DNA of 64,000 nt, taken from positions 6,541,001-6,605,000 of the forward strand of contig NC_092577.1 in NCBI RefSeq assembly GCF_037975245.1. The letters are read 5' to 3'. Origin of the DNA: Apostichopus japonicus (Eukaryota; Echinodermata; Holothuroidea; Aspidochirotida; Stichopodidae). Below the pieces are notes generated by a model. That model saw only the letters and a list, made by a program, of their open reading frames with translations, was not told where the DNA came from and made no database searches. A program made the translations under genes and the position numbers. Shown here in pieces: positions 46,701 to 57,686 of the stretch; the stretch's first letter is position 1; each line of letters starts with the position of its first letter.

Positions 46701-49700
46701 CTATTCACTATATTGCATCTGCAGGTGACTGCAGGTGTCATTTCCTCAATGAGTTATAGCATACCTGTGAGCCACACTTTATTTATCAATCAAATCTATC
46801 ATACATCAGCACAGATTTGTTATCTCTCAACAACATCATGACAATATTTAGAACAATGTACTTCACAGTACTTGTGGATGCAAAGTTATAGCAACTTGTA
46901 TATATTCAGGTTAAACCTTGAATGACATCAGTCATTCCTTAGTTACTATGACCTAAGCTATATGATGCAAAATTAATTTATGCTATGTAGATATGTACAC
47001 ACATGAACCAAATTTGGCACATTAACCCAAACCTATTATCAAACAACAACATCAGACCTAGTTTCAGCTTGTACATGTGCAAGTTGTGGAATAAACAGGT
47101 GTCTTCAATAGTGTTCAGAGCTTTAGTTATCTTAGAAGGGTTGGGCTGAGATGTATATTTTCTAGACATGAGGATGTCTCACTCCACATACTTGCAGTAT
47201 ATGGATTCTGTAAACTGCATACTCAAGTCATTATGAGTTTTTATTTTTCAACATAATTCTACACTGTGTTGCTGAATGAGTAGTCCTTAGAAGGTGAAAC
47301 ATGCTTTGTGCTGCATAGTTTAGTACTATGTCCCTGTACTTGTCCGTTTTGACGTTCCCCAATTTCTGAGTCAGTGTGCAAGGAGCAGGAATGATTTTCT
47401 TTAGGCCATTATTAAAGTCAGACACTCGTATTGTCACGAATAAACACTAAATGCCCTACTCTTTTCACCCTAATGGACATCTGCAGGTTGCAACTATTAG
47501 TTGTAAAACAAGATACTGTATACCAATTGTGTCGATGGCAGACCATCCCAGATGATGGCAGACCAACTCAAGTTCCTTTGCGTTTTTTTTGTGTATATCC
47601 CAAACAATCAGTTTCTGCTTCAGGTATCTACATGATTTAAGGGTGGCACCCAGATGCATGAGTTGTGGGCCCCCAATGCTTTACTGTTATTTTCTTCCCC
47701 TGAGCATATGTGTTGCTTAGCTTTCACAATTGTGTTGTCATAAGAAAAAAGGAATTCTGACCCACTTTCAACTTTCTAAAATATTGATACACTTTATTGC
47801 CCATATTATGTCCCCTCAGAAATAAAGGCTATGGCTAGCATCAGAACGCACTATTATTTATACATGGTTATTGCCCTAATTCCTACCAGTAAATTTCTTA
47901 AAATATGAGATCTCAACATACAAAATGTTTGATGAAGCTTACATCGCTCCATATTATTTGGCAAAAATCTTCTTTGAAAGCTATGTAGCAACTGAAGGTG
48001 GCACTCCACTTAGATAGTGAACAGGAACAGGTCAATTCCTAAAAATTCATCACCCACCAACACCCCCCCCCCCCCTCGCCTCCCCTCTCATTGCAAGATC
48101 TTGCATACAGGCCTGTCATACAAGTAATTCACCCTTGTTATTCAATAATTTATAGTGAAACAATGCAAAATATATCTAGTAGGATGACCATCACTTTGAA
48201 GTTGTTGCAAGTTCAAACAAAATAGCGTAAAACAGATAACGTATATATATTACTAATCCGGTATAATTGTTACTTAGTGTTTGACTGATTATACCGTAAT
48301 CGGCAATTAACTTTTTTACTGATTAGTTCACAAGGACGGGATTGGCAATCCTTTATCGAGAATGTGGTAAAGGAACTTCAGCTGCATAGTGTCTTTTATA
48401 TCACCCTGCTCGTGGTGTAGGCTTCATCTTGTTACTTTGAAATTGTACTGTAGCCTCAAGTTTGCTATGTAGGGCTTAGGGCTAGGCACATATACATACA
48501 ATGCAAGGCTCCCTCCACAACACTCCTCTGTGATGTATTGCAGAACATGTGCTCATTGTAAGTGGTTGCACTGCATCCTAATGTACAAAGTTTATACATG
48601 AATACCAAAATAAATCATACAGAGGTACACACTGCTAAATGATTAAATTAAATCCCTCCACTTCTGGATTAAAGGGGTATGAAACAAACATATAATAATT
48701 TTATTTTGTCCTGATGCAGTTTGAAGTAAACTAGTGATTTTTAATGAATACAATCATGGTAGTTTCAGAAAAGTAACAACTGGGTTTGTATAATCGGTAG
48801 GAATATAGATTTTTGCCGATGTCGATTATTTACAGACTGCCTGATAATCAGTCCGATGCCGATTGTCAGCCAAACACTAAATGTTACATATTAAGTTGAA
48901 ATGCGCACGTACTTACCATTTTGTACTTCCATTGTGTTTGAAAAAAAAAAGAAACGACCCCTTTTCTGGAGGATAATTCTTCTCTCTTTCTCTTCCTTCA
49001 CGTGCACTTATTAGCTCTCCACTGTATTCTAGTAAGAAGCTTCCCTTTCGGACATCTTTAGCTACAAAGACGCCAGATCCTACAAGTTAAAAACAAAGAT
49101 ATGGCGAAATCGTTACAAATGTAGTGCTCTAAACTCATTATAATACTGCAGTCAAACTCAATTGCTAACATAATCCTAAATTCTGGTGTATTAATAGAGA
49201 TGGCTCAATGGAAAACAAGTAAATGTTTGGTAAGTCAAATTTGTGCTTATACAATCGTGAATCTATCCTGGGACCATGTAGTTTCACTCCTTGCAGCTGA
49301 CCACAAGTTTACCAAGAGGGGATGTGCACTACTGTACTCATGACAATGAAGGTAATTATGGGAGGATACTTGAGCTGCCTGAGCAAGATAATATTCTTAA
49401 TTTTTAGTTTGATAAAGCAGGCCTACTCAATTCAAAGTACAGCTGCAGCTATGAAAAACTTCACAGCAGATAGTCAAGGTCCATGTATGCAAAAAATCAT
49501 CTACAATAAGAAGTTGGTTGGAAAATTAATTCCCTCACATTGTCATCAAATTTAATTTAACTTAATTGCAACATATAAGGCCCAGAGGGAAGGAAGTTGA
49601 ACTTTTATTGCATAGAGAACTGTGCACCTTGTGAACCTGTTTGAAAAGCATGCTTTCCATCCTGAATAGCGACTGTAGGTAAAGGAGTGGTGTTTGATAT

Positions 49701-49869
49701 GTACCTTTAATCTGTCACACCTGCAAAGTAAATACATACCTATGAAATCGTTTATAAATATGACAGAAAAACCATCATTATCCTTGCCGGCCCGGCATGC
49801 CCTCTCAGCGTCTTCACGAGGGGTGCTACTAAGCCCCTGTCGCTGAATTGAACTTCTCGTCAGTGGCAT
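37721..49869 (-). CDS. SET (KMT5A-like) / zinc-finger / tyrosine-recombinase-like / SANT-like fusion protein, 7 exons
   Basis: Coding exons, in transcript order, are 49869-49740, 49079-48917, 46232-46043, 44068-40585, 39786-39718, 38926-38864 and 37920-37721. Every junction is GT-AG with matching phase (1, 2, 0, 1, 1, 1), giving about 1432 residues. Residues 15-160 form a KMT5A-type SET domain: PREDAERA, GSGVF, EYSGELI, CVDAT, VNDS, YDYG, PWRK. Residues 378-700 are acidic with five ~66-residue repeats. C780/C783/H793/H798 and C862/C865/H877/C881 form two zinc fingers. Residues ~905-1295 are tyrosine-recombinase-like, with R1127 (RSGE), R1248 (TKLR), H1274 (LGHD) and Y1283. Two small Lys-rich exons and a WSEDE...NIIQKRR SANT/Myb-like tail follow. 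H4K20-type methylation and DNA binding are inferred from the families. An acceptor-like CAG sits at 49878, so an upstream exon is likely and the true start is uncertain. Confidence 0.85.
42442..43420 (-). repeat. Five coding copies of a ~66-residue repeat in the fusion gene
   Basis: Units begin near ICHNERG, ICHKERG, YHKEREK, ICHQERG and NCHTGGG, and each contains an S/N-G-L-P-E-type motif (unit 2 has GYLPG) followed by acidic DESDS/NSSDED. Spacings are about 66, 62, 66 and 66 residues. The DNA copies are still similar, so the expansion seems fairly recent. Confidence 0.85.
45690..45726 (+). repeat. T25G12 homopolymer junction in an intron
   Basis: A run of 25 T is followed directly by 12 G, in intron 3 of the minus-strand gene. 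Its length may be wrong in the assembly. Confidence 0.9.
46455..46500 (-). repeat. Remnant of the GATCC-TAGGATC hairpin repeat in an intron
   Basis: On the minus strand, TTGATGAAGATCC-AGCT-AGGATT-CAGAAC resembles the hammerhead-like cores at 7342, 8309, 14332 and 36402, with a decayed GAAAC strand. Confidence 0.4.
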
Positions 49870-49877
49870 TAGTAAAA

Positions 49878-51911
49878 CTGTGAATGAAGGAGAAATGGAT
49901 TGATTGCTTGGAAAATTATCCATTTCAAGCATTAACCAATATTCAAATCAATTCAATATTTACAATATTTATATTAAGGACCTTTAACCATTTAGGTCTG
50001 TATTTCATTCCGCTAAGTTTTTTATCTTTTTTTTTTATGTTGCTCAGCAGAAGAGTCGGCTGGCCATTCCAGGCTTGCAACCAAATATATTCCAAAATAT
50101 TTATCGTGATCCTGTAACAACTCTGTTTTTGCCACAAATTTCGCGTGTTCTGTTACTTGCTGGCTGTGATAGCCAAAGACCACTGATCAGCCAGTCCTGC
50201 ACACTCGAATCAACAGCTAAAATTAGTAAACGATGGTATGCCTACAATATTTAATTAGCCTCTGGATAGCCCAAGGCCTAAGTTACCCCCTGGCGCTGAC
50301 AATGACATTAGGCCAAGCTTACAACTTGCATATCGCGCACTGCGACGCCTAGTAGTATAGTTATAGTAGTAATCTACTAAGTACTAACACTATTTAAGTG
50401 TCTGACTCTGAGTAGGCCTACCGAGGTAAGTATACGCTAAAGCTTAACTTAGCATCGAATAATAATAAGTGTTGCAAAATCGTTACTTTGGTGCAAAGTT
50501 TGAATTTTTATGATTCACAGATCGAAAAATACCTCTAAATCAGTATGGCTAGATATGACCAACAAACTTCACTTGCAAATGCCGTACCTGATTACGTAAT
50601 AAAAACTTTCTATGACAGTGCCATGGCGGTAAGGCAGTCGAGGGGTGAAAGCTTGAGTATATTGTACAGTTCAATTGTATATAAAACTGGTATACGCAGT
50701 GAAACATTACGCAAGCATATGCATCATGCTCTATCTGCATGATATTATGCACTATGAATGAATTGAATTGTTCAAGTTGCCAAATGGCGCGAAAATTATT
50801 TAAATCCATAGCCAGCTTTAGGAATGTATTTCACTTGTCAGATATGACAGGATATTGTCTGCATTACATCAAAGGTTTTAGTGGCCCACTAGAGAACGTT
50901 TGTCATTTAATATTCCTAAGCTAGGTACCCTCCAAGCAAGCATCTTCAAGGTCCCGTTTACCCTACCCACAGAAAGAAATGGTGGAAAATGGTTAATTTG
51001 CCTTTTCGTTAGCTGATAAATAGGCCTTCTTTATTTTTTTATGAATTAACTGTACGTGCATATACGCTTTCAAAGCGGGGTGGGAGAGGATATGGGACTG
51101 AACTTGCACAGAAGAAAAAATACTATATGGGGTACTATACTTTTTTTATTTTTTTTTATTTTCTGATTTCAAAGGAATGAATAAAGAAGTGTACAGGGGT
51201 CAGGAGCCGGGTGGGGGGGGGGGGTGGCACGTGCCCCCACTATTTTCCAAATAGCAAATGTGCCCTACTGGCAAATAAAATGTGCCCCTTTGATGAAGAA
51301 CTGTCTGTTGGATATCTTAAGCCTTTGTTAATTTTAATATTTTATTTTAATTATTGTGCACCATATAATAGTATTGATAGCATACTACACATCATATATC
51401 TTTAAGTGACACACTCTTTTTGGAAGCTTCCTACCCCCCCCCCCCCCTGGATGTGTAGATATAACTGCTCTTACGAAGAAAACCTGCAACTGACATTGTT
51501 TAAATAGGCATGTTTTTAAGACGCGACCCAACTGTCGTTGAAGTAACCTGTTAACCGCAAAAGCTTACAGTACGTAGGCCTACGTGATATCTACGTTAGT
51601 CTGCTATATTTGAGTGATAAACTAAACCTATAGGCAGGCTACTATGTAACAACTGCGACGAGTGAGTTGAAAGAAAAATGTCGGACACTTATAGCCAATT
51701 AGTATAGTCCTAAAATGTGACTTACGTATACTTGAAATTCGGTCAAACAATTAAGACCAAATTACTGTCTTTACGATTGCAAAGATCCAATGACAAACAG
51801 CCCGGCAGTCCCCCGTAACACTCGAAGAATAATCGCTACTGGAGATAAAGTAAAAATGCTCGATACCGACGAAACAAGTTAGCAGAGTTAACTTTTGAGT
51901 TTATCGAAAAG
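49878..51911. other. Upstream region of the SET-recombinase gene
   Basis: Should hold its promoter and any 5' exon, which I could not identify. It also contains the weak plus-strand ORF at 50545-50742 and a GC-rich palindrome-like stretch near 51210-51240 (GTGGCACGTGCCCCCAC). Confidence 0.4.
50545..50742 (+). CDS. Short ORF with possible helix-turn-helix (psq-like) segment
   Basis: A 65-residue ORF. Its second half (AMAVRQSRGESLSILYSSIV, then YKTGIRSETLRKHM) has the spacing of a pipsqueak/transposase-type helix-turn-helix, ending in a G-I-x-x-x-T-L-x-x-H-like pattern. A GTAAGG sits directly after ATGGCG inside it, so it might instead be an exon fragment. There is no other support, and I do not recognise the gene. 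Confidence 0.25.
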   Translation: MARYDQQTSLANAVPDYVIKTFYDSAMAVRQSRGESLSILYSSIVYKTGIRSETLRKHMHHALSA

Positions 51912-52181
51912 TTAAAGAGACGTTTCGCGAATAACCACCGTCACCTCCTCATTTGAGCTGCTTATTTCTCCGTCTTCAAGACTGTTCATAATATCCCTGG
52001 TCATACAAGTATTAGTATTGTCACCAGTTCTTGTTACATATGGCCCAGTTGTGTTGAAAATCGCAGAGTATCCTTCTCGCTGGATGGATTCCAAATCACA
52101 CAATAACTTAATTACAATTAAAGCAAGCACAAGAGAAACTATTAACAAAGCCACAAGTACATAATACACAACGGACGACAT
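51912..52181 (-). CDS. Small single-pass membrane protein, hypothetical
   Basis: A complete 89-residue ORF. Residues ~5-28 (VYYVLVALLIVSLVLALIVI) are one strongly hydrophobic helix right after a very short N-terminus. A polar, acidic tail follows with DLESIQREGYSAIF, two Cys, and SLEDGEISSSNEE near the end. A purine is at -3 of the ATG. The composition of the tail looks like protein rather than random translation, but I recognise no family. It lies about 2 kb upstream of the SET-recombinase gene on the same strand, so a 5' exon of a longer transcript is an alternative. Confidence 0.45.
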   Translation of the reverse strand: MSSVVYYVLVALLIVSLVLALIVIKLLCDLESIQREGYSAIFNTTGPYVTRTGDNTNTCMTRDIMNSLEDGEISSSNEEVTVVIRETSL

Positions 52182-52370
52182 CTCGCTTCAGTCCCATTTC
52201 TTTTTTCACTTGCAAAGACTGTCTAGGCTATGGACCATCTACAACGAACTGAATGCGACAAAAACATGAAGTATAAAGACTTGGTTAGCTGGTTGGGCTG
52301 TGTTATATGTTAAACTTCGAACCAAAGCAGTAGACTACGTTTATTTAACACACATTGAGATGATTGTGTG

Positions 52371-52744
52371 CAAGGGCGTAAGAACCGGGGGGCTGGGGGC
52401 ACCAGCCCCCCCAGTGAAAAATATGGGGGCGGAAGTATCATTCCGCCCCCCCCCCCCGCTTCGCAAGTCAGAAGGCCCCTTTTTCATTTCCAAATGTGAA
52501 AAAAAATCTCATTTGGAGCACCAAATTGCATCTAAGTCCAGGTGAAAATGCAAAATTATTTACAAAATGGAGTGGGTGTTGACTGAGTGTGCTATTTTGC
52601 ACCAAATTGCATCTGAGGCCACCTGGAAATGCAAAAAAAATCCAAAGGGGGAGGGGAACACCCTCTCCCCTTAGACCCCTCCCCCAGGCCGGCCATCAGT
52701 CTTCAGCCCCCCCCCCCCCACTCAAAAGTACCTTCCTACGCCAC
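52371..52744. mobile_element. MITE with 10-bp target-site duplication
   Basis: TGATTGTGTG occurs at 52361-52370 and again at 52745-52754, exactly flanking 374 bp whose ends are imperfect inverted repeats (GGGCGTAAGAA versus GGCGTAGGAA on the other strand). The interior has long C/G runs and two copies of CACCAAATTGCATCT about 83 bp apart, and no gene. A 9-10-bp duplication is typical of Mutator-like elements; the assignment is an inference. Confidence 0.75.
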
Positions 52745-52904
52745 TGATTGTGTGGCTACATTAATTTATAGAATAAAAAGGCGGGCGATTATCATAACAT
52801 TATGCATGCATGGCTTCAGTATGATAGAATAAAGAATGGGAAGATTTATCGTGTTAACAGCTTAACTCAATGGTCTACACGCTACTTTCATTAATAATCA
52901 TATT

Positions 52905-53215
52905 TATCTGTCTTTTTGTTCTTCCTTTATATCCGCGATAAATCCTCTTTCGTCCGAATAGAATCAAATTTTAGCCTTTTACACCTTTCCTCTACAATAG
53001 GTCCCCTTCATGTGTGTTACGTCCCCTTCCTCTGACTGGCAGAGCGGGCAATACATGCATGCATCGAGTGCTAATTGACAGAGTGAAAACTTTAAAGATT
53101 CATCGTTTTAACAGCTCAACACAATGGTTAATAAAACTGAGTAAAGGATAGGAACTGACATCTTATAAACATCAAGATACGAATGACTATTCATTCGAGG
53201 ACCTCAGTGATTTCT
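52905..53215 (+). repeat. Diverged satellite monomer at array edge
   Basis: Matches the long monomer of the array at 57.7-64 kb (ACACCTTTCC, ACAATAGGTCC, TGTGTTACGTCCC, ATGCATGCAT, TCATCGTTTTAACAGCTCAA, GAACTGACATCTTATA, CATTCGAGGACC), with more substitutions. Confidence 0.85.
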
Positions 53216-53650
53216 TCTTAAAATGTAAAAAAAAAAACACCAGGTTACTAATTTATTACTTGAGAAGCAGACACTGAACTCATATACGGTATCATTACAT
53301 TGAAGATCGATATGCACAACAGCAATGAGAGTATGGAATCACGTTGTGCATCGTCAGACATGTATATACATTCAGGGTTCCCTCTCCCACCCCCCCCCCC
53401 CTCCAATGCAAACCTTGAGTATACAGGCATTAGATTGCAAGCATATACCATAGCAAGTAGGTGAACGTTGCTCAACATGTGACAATAGAAAGATGTTCTG
53501 TGGTAAGTTACCCGATGAACTATCACAAATCAAGTATTGTCTTGATTGACTTATGAAGTCAAAAAACTACACAGGTTAAGATATTTTAAATTGATTAAGT
53601 AATTTCTGAATTTAATGAAAGTTCCTTCATAAGTGATTAAGAAATTTCTA
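53216..53650. other. Unidentified insertion within a satellite monomer
   Basis: Monomer text stops after GAGGACCTCAGTGATTTC and resumes near 53655-53690. The interval holds a C-run (53388-53402) and no recognisable element. Confidence 0.5.
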
Positions 53651-53966
53651 CACGCCACTTTGATTGCAACGATACATCGCTCTTGTGTTCTTATCCGCGA
53701 AAATCCTCTTTCGCCTGACAAGAACCAAATTTTAGCCTATACACCTTTCCTTACAATAGGTCCTCACCATTAGTTTATACTTTACATGTGTGTTACGTCC
53801 CGTTCTTCTTCACGGAAAAGCGGGCAATGTTTATTATATGCATGGAGTGCATATTGTCAGAATAAAGACTGACATCTTATACACATTTAGACTAGATACG
53901 GATGACTATTCCATCGAGGACCCAAAGTGACCCCAAATATGTCACTAGTTTTTCCTTCTTTGAACC
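53650..53966 (+). repeat. Diverged satellite monomer, cut by an insertion
   Basis: Same long-monomer text (ACAATAGGTCCTCACC at 53754, GACATCTTATACACAT at 53870, ATCGAGGACCCAAAGTGACC at 53913). It ends at TGAACC, where the 3.7-kb element begins. Confidence 0.85.
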
Positions 53967-56723
53967 CTAATTAGGACATTGTGGACACTCGGGACCTAAA
54001 AATTGCCAATTGGGACCTGAGGTCCTATAACATCAAAATTGTTGCCCCCCACCCCCCCCCCCCCCAAATGAAAAAATTATAATAGGTGCGCCTAGGCGCG
54101 TGGAGTATGCCAAAGTGAGAAAAAAATCATATACAAGTTGACCGGAAGTGACCAAAAAATTATGTTATGTTATATATGTTATATTGGGCATTTCCAGGTC
54201 CCGAGTGTTCATTTTTTTGGGTCTATCTCCAAAAGTGGGGGATCGAGGGGTGCGATATTTGGTCAAAGGGCTGAACTGATGTCACGGTACACCCACCCAT
54301 ACTTCCGGTCAGTTTGGGTCACATTACTATTTATCAGAGCCAAAAAATGCAAATGACTTGGTATACTACCTTACTGCTTCAGTTTGGAAAATGACTCCCC
54401 ATAGGGTTAAGGTCGAAAATCGTAATCTTTGACCTTTGACCTCCAAATTTCTTGTGGATGTTTAGGGTCGATAGGGCACTAACATATCGAAAGGACAAGT
54501 ATATATCACTACCGGTTCATGTGTTATAGGGGGTCAAAGGTCAAAAATGTCGTTCCTTCCAGAAATGGTCAAAAATCGTGAGAGTGGCCGATTTCCACGA
54601 AACTTGCAACGATGACGTGTGACGTCATAAGGAACAGTCACGTGAAAATTTCGGCCATGAGGTCATCGGGTCAATGGTCAAGCAGAGGTCAAAAATTTAA
54701 TTCATCAAAAATCTTTTTTTTTTATTGGATATGATAAGTCGGACCACCGAAAATGGTCAAAAGGTTTTTTTTTTTTACCTTAGGTCATACCAATCTAAGA
54801 TGGCTGCCACCCAAAGTTAACCCCAACCCCTAGGGTTAGCTAGGGGTAGCTTGGGGTTAGCATATTCGTTTCCTGTGTGTACACGATATGGTGTTTCGGG
54901 ACATAAATTGGTGTCGGGATGTAACTCGATGGGTACTATTACGTGATCATCTTAAACTTGTTTCAAGTCGTTTACTTCCGGAATGAGGGCGCTTTAAAGT
55001 TTTACCTAGTGGTGCGTTTCTGAGACCGGAGGAAGAAGTTATCGACCTGTAACTTACACTGAAGACTCATCACTTTAGGTTGTACAAAATGAGTGCCGTT
55101 TTTGGGGCTATTTTTTTCTGACCGGAAGTGACGTTATAAAACGCAATATCATCGATTATTACAAAAATCGATCATCGATTGCCTTATAAATAGTAGCAAA
55201 AATAATTCAAGACATCTTCTATTGATTCTGTGAGTTTCAATTTTTTTCATAAATATTAGATAAAATGGCGGCTTTTAATAAATATTCATAAGAAAGTATT
55301 AAAAAATATTTTAAAAAATCAGTCAAAGATCGGAAGCAGATCAAACGGCGTTTATATAATCTCTTCTTATTAGTGTTAACTAAATCTGGAATTTCAGGCA
55401 AATCAGGTGAACTTCATATTCCCGCCGAAAAATAACGTCATAAAATTCGAACTCAGATGACGTCATAAATTCGAACTCGCGCAAACTACATGAAAATATT
55501 GTTCCCAATAGTTTCGGACATGCTGAATCCATTGGTGCTATTTAAGAAGTGATCTGATGTTTCGTTGCTGAGATATGGGTACAAACATGTGAAAAAGAGG
55601 GTCGATGTGACGTCACGCTTCATCAGCAGCAGGGACCCGGTGGGAACGGGACTTCCGGTAATAAAAGAACACAGAAGGTGCTCTCCATCGATTTTAACTT
55701 TGTCTGATTTCAATTCGATCTAAGGTGGTAAAAAAACTAATCAAATGTTGCCGTCGTCGCAGGCGTCCTTGTTTAGGGTTATTTTAAATACTACCGGTGA
55801 AAAACACCTATTTTTTGGGGGGGCATCCAAAACGTATAGACTACAACCCCTTCCCGAAAATTAATGCTACCGTATGGGTTGTCTACACGTAGCTACGATT
55901 CTTGTCTTTTACATTGCAAAAATTCAGCCCTGTCACGTACTTTCAGTGGAAAGGAAGGGGTACCCAACAGTGGTACTTTTTTTAACTTTTCAAGACAAAA
56001 ACACCTATTTTTGGCGGAAATAGAAATCATATAGACGAAAAGCCTTTCCCAGTCAGATAATTACACGAAATTGGTGTATAACAAAAACAGGGGTGTCTTC
56101 TACTCCACGTCTACTTGAGATGTCGATGAGTACTTCAGAGAGGACAGGAGGGGGGGGGGGGGTGGAAAGAGGGGTTTTTCAAAATTTTGCACTTAGGCCT
56201 ATATAAAGAACACGTATGTTTACAGGAGCTTTTGGGACCCCGTATTTCCAAAACGGAAGCAGATATGGACATGGGAGTTGCAGATTTGGGCTCCTGGGCA
56301 TCGATTAACCCATGTGACGTTATTTGAGCCAATTTTGGCAAAAAATATTTTTTTTAGGTGAAAATACTTTTTGTCGCAAAGACGGTAAATGTGTATCTTT
56401 TCTGGTAGTTTGCGACACGCTGATCATGAATCAGAAGTTTATTATTGAATTGGGTGTTGTGTGGGGCAGTGAGAGGCAAAACATCTAGGGAGGGGGCAGG
56501 GGCCCGAGTGGGGTGTCTCCAAAAAGAAACAAATCACATCTAATTTGGTGCTACTATGGGCGCTGATTATGAATCTGAGATTATTTTGGCGGTTCGGAGG
56601 CGTGGTGGGTGGTGGTGGCATGAAATGCCTTCCGGGCGTTCCATGGCGCAAGCTACGGAGACTTTTTGGCTGACTGTTTGGACTTTTTAGGTTAAGACCT
56701 ACAAGTTTCATTCTTTTTTGGAA

Positions 56724-57260
56724 AGGGGACACCCTAGCGGTGGTACCCTGAAAAGATGGCTGCAATTGGATCACCCAAGTAACCATGGTAACGCTCCAAA
56801 GTAGAAGGGTCGGGATTTTCACGTACATACCGGGGTAGTAACACTAATTATTATGACCTTTTCGGATTTTTTTTCAAAATGACCCCTACCACCCCGTAGA
56901 AGAGTCACAGCTCCAAGTTTCATCCAATTTTAGAAAGGGGACACCCTAGCGGAGGTACCCTCAAAAGATGGCCGTAATTGGAACACACAGTAACCATGGT
57001 AACACGCTCCAAAGTAGAAGGGTCGGGACTTTCACGTACATACCGTGGTAGTAACACTAATTATTATGACCTTTTCGGATTTTTTTCAAAATGACCTCAC
57101 TATCACCACGGGAAAGAAACACACCTAGACGTTCTATCCTATTCTGGAAAGCGGACACCCTAGCGGTGGTGCCCTGAAACGATGGGGGTAATCAGACTGA
57201 ACCAGTAACCATGGTAACGCTCCAAAGTATAAAAGTCGGTATTTCCACTTATATAGTAAT
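56724..57260 (+). repeat. ~213-bp tandem repeat inside the 3.7-kb element
   Basis: GGACACCCTAGCGG recurs at about 56726, 56939 and 57153. Each copy is followed by AGTAACCATGGTAAC, CGCTCCAAAGTA and, in the first two copies, CTAATTATTATGACCTTTTC. Confidence 0.9.
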
Positions 57261-57544
57261 TTAGTGTAAGCAAATAGGTTAATGAATTTTCCATAATTAA
57301 CCGAATATGCAAATGAACTGAAATTTATATGACGTCATCGGTATGATGTAAAGGACCAGAAAAAAGTTTGCAGAAGCCCCCCCCCCAAGATTTTCATGGG
57401 GGTTGGGGGTCCCCACCCCTAAATTCCCCCCTCCAATTTTCACCAAAATGGCGCAAATTTGTCGGTGCTGGTGTATCCAATATGATCAATTTCGATCCCC
57501 CACCCCCGGGGAAGCATTTTCTTAAAACATTTTGTAAAGTCCTG

Positions 57545-57680
57545 ACTGTCCTTTTTCATTAGGTCACGATTGTCTACTTTAGGTCCTGATTGTCCACTTT
57601 TAGGTCCCGAGTGTCCACTTTCAGGTCCCGACTGTCCATTTTCAGGTCCCGACTGTCCATTTCAAAGTCCCGACTGTTCG
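57545..57680 (+). repeat. Tandem GGTCCCGACTGTCCA-type units at the element's right end
   Basis: Seven or so units of 18-22 bp alternate between a TAGGTCC...TGTCCACTTT form and a CAGGTCCCGACTGTCCATTT form. Confidence 0.85.
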
Positions 57681-57686
57681 AATGTC

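Larger units (their letters stand above)
53967..57686. mobile_element. 3.7-kb non-coding element with inverted termini, inserted in the satellite
   Basis: It interrupts one satellite monomer. TGAACC is present at both edges (53961-53966 and 57687-57692), with monomer text continuing outside. Near the left end GTGGACACTCGGGACC (53981-53996) is the exact reverse complement of text at 57600-57620, and the match extends through CTAAAA. The right end carries about five tandem units of a GGTCCCGACTGTCCA-type motif. The interior holds 213-bp tandem repeats (56724-57260), poly-C/G runs and many TGACGTCA-like words, but no credible ORF. Confidence 0.65.
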
